Source: Allocatelliglobosispora scoriae (GTDB lineage Bacteria > Actinomycetota > Actinomycetes > Mycobacteriales > Micromonosporaceae). Taken from it: a DNA stretch of 64,000 bases. The stretch is taken from positions 744,001-808,000 of the forward strand of contig NZ_JACHMN010000003.1 in assembly GCF_014204945.1 (NCBI RefSeq), given 5' to 3'. The notes under the pieces were generated by a model that was not told the DNA's origin, searched no databases, and saw nothing but the letters and a program-made list of their open reading frames with translations. Shown piece after piece: positions 58,726 through 64,000 of this stretch. A program made the translations under genes and the position numbers. Every line of letters begins with the position of its first letter. Position 1 is the stretch's first letter.

Positions 58726-60552
58726 ATGTGCGGGGTTACCGGATGTATCGACTGGTCAACCGAGGTTATCGACCCGGCCGTGATCGGAGCGATGACCGAC
58801 ACCCTGCAACTGCGCGGCCCGGACGACTCGGGAACATGGCACGCGCCGCACGTGGCGCTCGGGCATACCCGGCTCGCCATCATCGATCTGGCGACCGGAT
58901 CGCAGCCCATGGTCTTCACCGGCAAGCACGGCAAACCGGTGGCGCTGGTCTTCAGCGGAGAGATCTACAACTACCGAGAGTTGCGGGATGAGCTGCGCCG
59001 CCGGGGCCGCGCCTTCCGCACCACCTCCGACACCGAGGTGCTCTGGCACGCCTACGACGAGTGGGGTGCCGGCTGCGTCGAGCACCTCAACGGGATGTTC
59101 GCCTTCGCCGTCTGGGACGGCCACGCCCAGGAGCTGCTGCTCGTCCGCGACCGGCTCGGCATCAAGCCGCTGTTCTACTTCCGCACCCCGCACGGCGTCG
59201 TCTTCGGCTCCGAGCTCAAGGCCGTGCTCGCCCACCCGGAGGTCCCGGCCGAGGTCGACGAGCAGGGCCTCAACGAACTCTTCGCGATGGCCCCGATGAC
59301 CACGCCGGGCACGGCCGTCTTCAAGGACATGATCGAGGTACGCCCGGGGTGGCTGGTCCGCGTGAACCGCTCCGGTGTCCGCGAGCACCGCTACTGGCAG
59401 CTCGAGTCGCGCCCGCACACCGACGACCTGCCGGCCACGGTGGCGTACATCCGGGAGCTTTTCGACGACATCATCGCGCGACAGTCGGTCGCGGATCGAC
59501 CCGTCGCGGCCCTGCTCTCCGGCGGGGTCGACTCCAGCGCCACCGCCGCCGCGCTCGCGAAGGTCTTCGCCGCGAGCGGTGAGCCGCTGCCGACCTTCTC
59601 CATCGACTACAAGCTCGAGGACGGCGTGCGCTACTCGTCGAGTTCGCTGCACCTCGACAGCGACGCGCCCTTCGCCGAGATGGTCGCCAAGCACATCGGC
59701 TCCGACCACACCGCCTGGCAGGTGAGCACCGACGACCTCGTCGGCGCGCAGCAGGAGAGCCGCCGGGCGATGGACCTGCCGTCGCTGCCGCACGTCAACG
59801 TCTCGCTGCTGCTGCTGTTCCGCCGGATCGCCGAATACGGCCCGGTGGCTATCTCCGGCGAGGTGGCCGACGAGATCTTCCGCGGCTACCGCTGGCACCG
59901 GGACCCGGACCACTACGCCCACGCGGGCTTCCCCTGGGCGTCGACCTACCCGCCCGCGATGGGGCTGCTCGCCCGGGGTGTCCGGCGCCAGCTCGACCCG
60001 GAGCGATACCTGCGCGACCGCTACCTCGCGGCGCTCGACGACGTGCCGCACCTCGCCGGGGAGACCGGCGACGACCGGCGCCGACGCGAGGTCACCCACC
60101 TGACGATCACGCATTACCTGCGGTTCCTACTGGCGCGCAAGGACCGGGCCAGCATGGCGGCTGGGGTCGAGGCGCGGGTGCCCTTCGGCGACCACCGCCT
60201 CGTGGAGTACGCCTGGAACATCCCCAACGAGATCCTCACCGCGGGCGGGATGGAGAAGGGGGTGCTGCGGATGGCGATCGGCGATCTGCTGCCCCGGGAG
60301 GTCGCCTGGCGCCCCAAGAGCGGCTACCCGGTGGCGCAGACCCGGCGCTACCAGAAGGTGCTGTGGGGCAGGCTGCGCGACGTGCTCGCCGAGCCGGACG
60401 CCCCGCTGCTCACGCTCGTCGACCACGACCGGGTGCACGCGCTGCTGGACGGGTCCGCCGGTGATCTCTCCACCTGGGACAGCTTCCTGCACGTCTCCTA
60501 CCTGCTCGACGTCAACGACTGGCTGACCGAATACAACGTCCGCATCCGCTGA
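58726..60552 (+). CDS. asnB: Asparagine synthase (glutamine-hydrolysing)
   Basis: A 608-residue class-II glutamine amidotransferase. The mature N-terminal nucleophile is Cys2 (MCGVTGCID). The glutaminase domain follows (LRGPDDSG, LAIIDL, EIYNYREL). The synthetase domain has the ATP-pyrophosphatase loop LLSGGVDSSA near residue 263 and later SGEVADEIFRGY. It makes asparagine from aspartate, glutamine and ATP. AAGGAG lies 7 bp before the ATG, which puts Cys at position 2. Divergent from an amino-acid permease. Some AsnB-like proteins amidate other substrates, so a tailoring role cannot be excluded. Confidence 0.92.
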   Translation: MCGVTGCIDWSTEVIDPAVIGAMTDTLQLRGPDDSGTWHAPHVALGHTRLAIIDLATGSQPMVFTGKHGKPVALVFSGEIYNYRELRDELRRRGRAFRTTSDTEVLWHAYDEWGAGCVEHLNGMFAFAVWDGHAQELLLVRDRLGIKPLFYFRTPHGVVFGSELKAVLAHPEVPAEVDEQGLNELFAMAPMTTPGTAVFKDMIEVRPGWLVRVNRSGVREHRYWQLESRPHTDDLPATVAYIRELFDDIIARQSVADRPVAALLSGGVDSSATAAALAKVFAASGEPLPTFSIDYKLEDGVRYSSSSLHLDSDAPFAEMVAKHIGSDHTAWQVSTDDLVGAQQESRRAMDLPSLPHVNVSLLLLFRRIAEYGPVAISGEVADEIFRGYRWHRDPDHYAHAGFPWASTYPPAMGLLARGVRRQLDPERYLRDRYLAALDDVPHLAGETGDDRRRREVTHLTITHYLRFLLARKDRASMAAGVEARVPFGDHRLVEYAWNIPNEILTAGGMEKGVLRMAIGDLLPREVAWRPKSGYPVAQTRRYQKVLWGRLRDVLAEPDAPLLTLVDHDRVHALLDGSAGDLSTWDSFLHVSYLLDVNDWLTEYNVRIR

Positions 60553-60579
60553 CCCTCACGCAGCGCGACGCGGCCCCTC

Positions 60580-60655
60580 CCGGTGTCACGTTTTGCAGCA
60601 AAGCGTGGCCATGTCGCTTCGCGAAGCCACGCTTTGCTGCAAAACGTGACACCGG
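60580..60655. repeat. Large perfect hairpin, copy 2
   Basis: Arms 60580-60609 and 60626-60655 are exact 30-nt reverse complements. The 16-nt loop contains CTTCGCGAAG. The core CACGTTTTGCAGCA/AGCGTGGC is shared with 463-524, with one base changed on each arm so that pairing is kept. It lies between the convergent asnB and nuclease genes. Confidence 0.9.
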
Positions 60656-60661
60656 ACAACG

Positions 60662-60697
60662 TCAGGGCCTGCCGGCGGGGTACCCGGCAGGCCCTGA
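60662..60697 (-). terminator. Probable terminator of the secreted nuclease gene
   Basis: A 14-bp perfect stem TCAGGGCCTGCCGG/CCGGCAGGCCCTGA with an 8-nt loop lies about 20 bp after the nuclease stop on the minus strand. There is no U-tract. Confidence 0.65.
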
Positions 60698-60715
60698 TCT
60701 ATCCGTTCAGCGTGC

Positions 60716-63700
60716 TCAGGTGAGCGTGATCGGCGTGCTCACCACCTGTGCCGGAGCACCCGGGTAGGTGATGGTGATCGACACCGTCACCGCACCCGCC
60801 GGGCGCCGAGCCGTGAACCACAGCGTCCCGAAGCTCCGGGAGAGGGGCTCGTAGATCACCGGCACCGGCGAGAGCGACTGCGCGCCGCTCGCCGAGACCT
60901 TCACCCGGCCCGACAGCGCCAGCAGCGCCGCGTCGACCAGCGGGATCGGGGTGCCGTTGGCGTCGGTCACCTGGAAGAGCACCGGCACGATCGCACCGCC
61001 GGGGTAGCGGGCGCCCGCGGTCGGGGTGATCACCTTGATGGCGTACCGGACGAGGTGGGTGACCGAACCGGCGCTCGCCAGGTGCGACGCGCTGCCGGAG
61101 TAGGTCGCCGTCACCTGGTGCGAGCCGACCGTGAGCGAGGAGATCGGGCTGCTCACAGCCGCACCGTTCACGAGCGGGACCGGACCGCCCAGGGGCGCGC
61201 CGTCCACCGCGAACTGCACCGTGCCGGTCGGCTTCGGACCGGCCGGGCCGGTCACGGTCGCCGTGAACCTCACCGGACCACCCACCGTGGACGGGTTCAC
61301 CGACGCGACGACCGACGTGCTCGTCGCCGCCTTGCCGATCGCCACGGCATAGGCCTTGGAGACCGAGCCGACCGGGTTGGTGGCGGTGATGGTGAAGGTG
61401 AATCCGCCACCCGTCGTCGGTGTGCCCGAGAGGACACCCGCCGCGGAGAGGGACAGGCCCGGCGGCAGCGAACCGGCGGTGACCGCGAAGGTCACCGGCC
61501 CGCCACCGGTGAAGGGCACCGTCGCGTGGTAGGCCACGCCCACCGTGCCGTCGGGCAGCGCGCCCAGCGACCCCTGGTCCACGACGGAGACCGTCAGCGG
61601 ACCCGACGTGGACGGCAGCAGGTCGCTGCTGCCGGCGTACGCCGCCGTGATCGTGTGCGTGCCGTTGCCGAGCGCCGAGGTCACCAGGACCGCGGTCCCG
61701 GCACCCGTGAGCGCCACCGTGCCGATCGGGGTGGCCCCGTCGGCGAAGGTGACCGAGCCGGTGGGTGCGACCGCCGCCGTGACCGTGGCGGTGAGGGTGA
61801 GCGCGGCACCGGTCGCGACCGGGTTCGGGCTCGCCGTGACGGTGGTGGCGCTGACGCCCGCACCGATGTGGATCGTGGCCGCGAGGTCGGCGGCGCCGAA
61901 CGCGTTGGCCGCGTGCACCGTGAAGGCGTAGTCACCCGCGCTGGTCGGAGCCCCGGTCAGCGCGCCCGCGGCGCTGAGCGTGACGCCCGGCGGCAGCGAG
62001 CCCGAACCCAGGGTGACCGTCGTCGTGCCGGTCCCCGTCACCGTGAAGGCGAAGGAGTAGGGCTCGCCGACCGTGCCCGCCGGCGGGGTGCCGGTGATGG
62101 TGGGCTTGACGCCGAGGTCGATGCCGACCAGGACCGGGTCGTGGTCGCTGGTGCGGAAGCGGTCCGGCGCGTAGAGCGAGGCGATCTGGCCCGCGGTCTT
62201 GAAATCGGTGTTGTAGTCCAGCACCGACGGCTCGTCCGCGTTGTGGTGCGCGTCCCCGGCACCGGTGATCTGCGCCGTCAGCGAGCTCGACGACAGCGCG
62301 TAGTCGAGGTAGCCCCACTGCGCGTCGAAGACGTACGAGTAGGCCTCCTGGCCGTGGTAGGCCTTGACGAGGTTGGTGTACCCGGCGGCCTCGATCACCG
62401 CGATGGGGTCCTCGCCCGCGTAGGAGTTGAGGTCGCCGACGATCAGGACATCCGGGTCACCGGAGCCCGGCACGACGGTGCCGTTGATCCAGCTGACCAG
62501 CTCGGTGGCCTGAGCGGTACGCCGGACGTTCCAGCAGCTCTGACCGTCGCCCTGGTCGGTGTCGGGCCCGGAGGTCGGGCAGGACCCCTTCGACTTGAAG
62601 TGGTTGGCGATCAGCGAGAACTTCGCGCCGGAAGCCGTCTGGAAGGTCTGCGCCACCGGCCGCCGCTCGAAGATGCTGTTCTGGTCGGCGAAGGTGGCAC
62701 CGGCCACCGGCTGCACCGAGGCGGTGCGGTAGAGGATGCCGGAGCGGATGGCGTCGGTGCCCGCCGAGTCGACGATGCCCGTCGCGGCGTCGGGGTTGAC
62801 GAACGCCCAGGCGCCCGGCCCGTCCACCGCGTTGAGCGCGTCCGTCAGAGCCTGCACCGCGCTCGTCGAGCCGTAGCCGTCGTTCTCGATCTCCATGTAG
62901 CCGATGACATCGGCGTCGAGGAACCGCAGCGAGGCGACCTCCTTGGCGAGCTGGCGCTGGTACTCCACGTCGCTCGTCGCGCCGCGGCAGTCCGTCGTGC
63001 CGCCCTGCGTACCCAGCTTGCACCCGGTGTAGGTGTTGAAGAAGTTGAGCAGGTTGGCACCCGCCACCTTCACGCCACCGGTGCCCACGGCGGGAGCCGC
63101 CGTCGGGCGCGGGTTGCCCTCGTCGATGACGGCCGTGCCGCCGAGCGCGCCGAGCGGGCGCAGCCGGTAGGCGTTGCCGCTCGCCGCGTTGCCGGCCCAG
63201 GTGAAGGTGAGTACGCCCACCGGCGCCGCGATCGTGTCGCCGCCGCGCACCGTGTTCGCCGCCGAGAGCGGCTGACCGGCCCGGCCGAAGACGATCGGGT
63301 CCGGGTTCTGCGCCTGGTTCACGTCATCCAGGATGATCTTGTTGAGGTTGTTGGCCGCCTGGGCAGCCGCGACGGCCGCCGTGTCGGTGGCCCGGATGTC
63401 GGCGGTCGGCTGGCGCAGCCGGTCACCGGAGGAGAGCACGAGCTGCCCGAAGCGGCCGAGCTGGAAGTGCTCGGTCACGATCAGCGTCTGGTCGAAGCGC
63501 ACCAGCATGCTCTCGTAGCGCTCCAGGTCGTCCGCGGTGGCCCGGGGCAGGGTCACGTTGGTCGGCGCGACCGCCGCCTGGGTGCCGCAGGGCGACACAC
63601 CGGCCGGCGAGGTGGTGAGCTGGGTCTGGCCCTGGAACTCCGAGACCGGACCGGTCACCTCGACCACATCGCCGTTGGCGACGAGGTTGCCGCCGTTGTC

Positions 63701-64000
63701 GAAGACGAAGATGCCGTCCGAGGTCGCCGGGTCGCCGTCGCCCGCGTCCTGGAGGTAGAAGCCCCGCAGCGCCGGGCTCGCCCCCTCGTAGTCGCCGACG
63801 ACCGTGCCCCGGACCGTGACGGTCTGACCGGCCACCGGGCTGGTCTCGCCGGTGCCCTGGACCGAGCCGATGGTGGCGACGGCGCCGGTGCAGGCGGGCG
63901 GGGAGCCCACCGAGACGGTGGCGCTGGTCGACTTGCGCAGCACGGTCGGCTGCTCCTTGGCGATCACGCCGTCGCCGTAGAGGACGGTGTCACCGGAGTC
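60716..64000 (-). CDS. ExeM/NucH-type secreted endonuclease with Ig-like repeats (N-terminus beyond window)
   Basis: About 1094 residues are inside the window, and the frame stays open to the edge, so the signal peptide and probably more lie outside. In order: an OB-fold-like domain (TVRGTVVGDYEG, FYLQDAGDG), an endonuclease/exonuclease/phosphatase domain with GANLLNFFNTYTG, MEIENDG, LIANHFKSKG, VGDLNSYAGEDP and TSDHDPV (active-site Asp-His), then putative-Ig (PPGVTLSAAGALTGAPT) and Ig-like group-3 repeats to the C-terminus. It should degrade extracellular DNA, perhaps for nutrient release. The nuclease core looks intact. Confidence 0.88.
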   Translation of the reverse strand, partial: DSGDTVLYGDGVIAKEQPTVLRKSTSATVSVGSPPACTGAVATIGSVQGTGETSPVAGQTVTVRGTVVGDYEGASPALRGFYLQDAGDGDPATSDGIFVFDNGGNLVANGDVVEVTGPVSEFQGQTQLTTSPAGVSPCGTQAAVAPTNVTLPRATADDLERYESMLVRFDQTLIVTEHFQLGRFGQLVLSSGDRLRQPTADIRATDTAAVAAAQAANNLNKIILDDVNQAQNPDPIVFGRAGQPLSAANTVRGGDTIAAPVGVLTFTWAGNAASGNAYRLRPLGALGGTAVIDEGNPRPTAAPAVGTGGVKVAGANLLNFFNTYTGCKLGTQGGTTDCRGATSDVEYQRQLAKEVASLRFLDADVIGYMEIENDGYGSTSAVQALTDALNAVDGPGAWAFVNPDAATGIVDSAGTDAIRSGILYRTASVQPVAGATFADQNSIFERRPVAQTFQTASGAKFSLIANHFKSKGSCPTSGPDTDQGDGQSCWNVRRTAQATELVSWINGTVVPGSGDPDVLIVGDLNSYAGEDPIAVIEAAGYTNLVKAYHGQEAYSYVFDAQWGYLDYALSSSSLTAQITGAGDAHHNADEPSVLDYNTDFKTAGQIASLYAPDRFRTSDHDPVLVGIDLGVKPTITGTPPAGTVGEPYSFAFTVTGTGTTTVTLGSGSLPPGVTLSAAGALTGAPTSAGDYAFTVHAANAFGAADLAATIHIGAGVSATTVTASPNPVATGAALTLTATVTAAVAPTGSVTFADGATPIGTVALTGAGTAVLVTSALGNGTHTITAAYAGSSDLLPSTSGPLTVSVVDQGSLGALPDGTVGVAYHATVPFTGGGPVTFAVTAGSLPPGLSLSAAGVLSGTPTTGGGFTFTITATNPVGSVSKAYAVAIGKAATSTSVVASVNPSTVGGPVRFTATVTGPAGPKPTGTVQFAVDGAPLGGPVPLVNGAAVSSPISSLTVGSHQVTATYSGSASHLASAGSVTHLVRYAIKVITPTAGARYPGGAIVPVLFQVTDANGTPIPLVDAALLALSGRVKVSASGAQSLSPVPVIYEPLSRSFGTLWFTARRPAGAVTVSITITYPGAPAQVVSTPITLT

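Overview
This window is chromosomal DNA from a high-GC actinobacterium. Dense high-GC genes, start-stop overlaps of the ATGA/GTGA type, F420-type luciferase-like oxidoreductases, a DUF574-type SAM methyltransferase, a SigE-family sigma factor and many secreted hydrolases with ricin-type lectin or F5/8C modules fit the Micromonosporaceae or a close relative. The family assignment is inference. No tRNA, rRNA, prophage, transposase or CRISPR array was seen. Both ends cut through a gene: a TetR regulator on the left and an ExeM/NucH-type nuclease on the right.

Layout. 1-4184: a TetR regulator divergent from an acyl-CoA dehydrogenase / acyl-CoA ligase / alpha-beta hydrolase operon, with a clear operator at the dehydrogenase start. 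4475-8410: an EF-hand protein, then a MoxR-type AAA+ ATPase / VWA pair. 8570-15629: a secreted streptogrisin-like protease, a MarR-MFS efflux pair and a very large membrane-bound patatin-like protein. 16740-23955: a six-gene CUT1 sugar ABC-transporter and sugar-oxidation operon (binding protein, two permeases, epimerase, Gfo/Idh/MocA dehydrogenase, epimerase) divergent from its LacI regulator. 24086-25960: an unknown membrane-anchored protein overlapping otsB tail to tail. 26224-29305: an L-fuconate dehydratase / SDR / mutarotase / GntR cluster, part of the non-phosphorylative L-fucose pathway. 29526-33741: a GH99-like glycosidase, a DUF4240 protein and a small secreted lectin. 33843-38165: a four-gene operon (degenerate trypsin-like protein with a Cys/His tail, histidine kinase, response regulator, unknown) divergent from an intact secreted trypsin. 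38267-43413: a GH127-like arabinofuranosidase, a LuxR regulator with a coupled 68-residue ORF, and an unknown protein. 43565-50726: an F420 oxidoreductase, a cNMP-binding histidine kinase coupled to a receiver-flavoprotein fusion, a sigma factor with a GerMN protein, and a PQQ-propeller protein. 51052-58449: a DUF998 protein, an LLM-hemerythrin fusion, a DUF574 methyltransferase, an ADP-ribosylglycohydrolase, a LysE exporter, a GPP34 protein and an APC permease. 58726-64000: asparagine synthetase and the nuclease.

The most unusual content lies between genes. At least four families of short structured repeats recur: (1) a 75-bp element of two 33-nt palindromes separated by 9 nt, with the same dimensions at 4224, 15679 and 56021; (2) a CAACTCTT-S-AAGAGTTG palindrome at seven loci, all at gene 3' ends, often paired into larger inverted repeats, and at one locus enclosing a copy of family 1; (3) a repeat at 43448 and 50923 with an identical 28-nt loop and an 8-bp stem that differs by three compensatory base-pair changes; (4) a 25-30-bp-arm hairpin at 463 and 60580. 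Two further unrelated 27-bp perfect hairpins lie at 29306 and 32078. These look like non-autonomous dispersed elements, some possibly acting as terminators, and are the best candidates for something undescribed.
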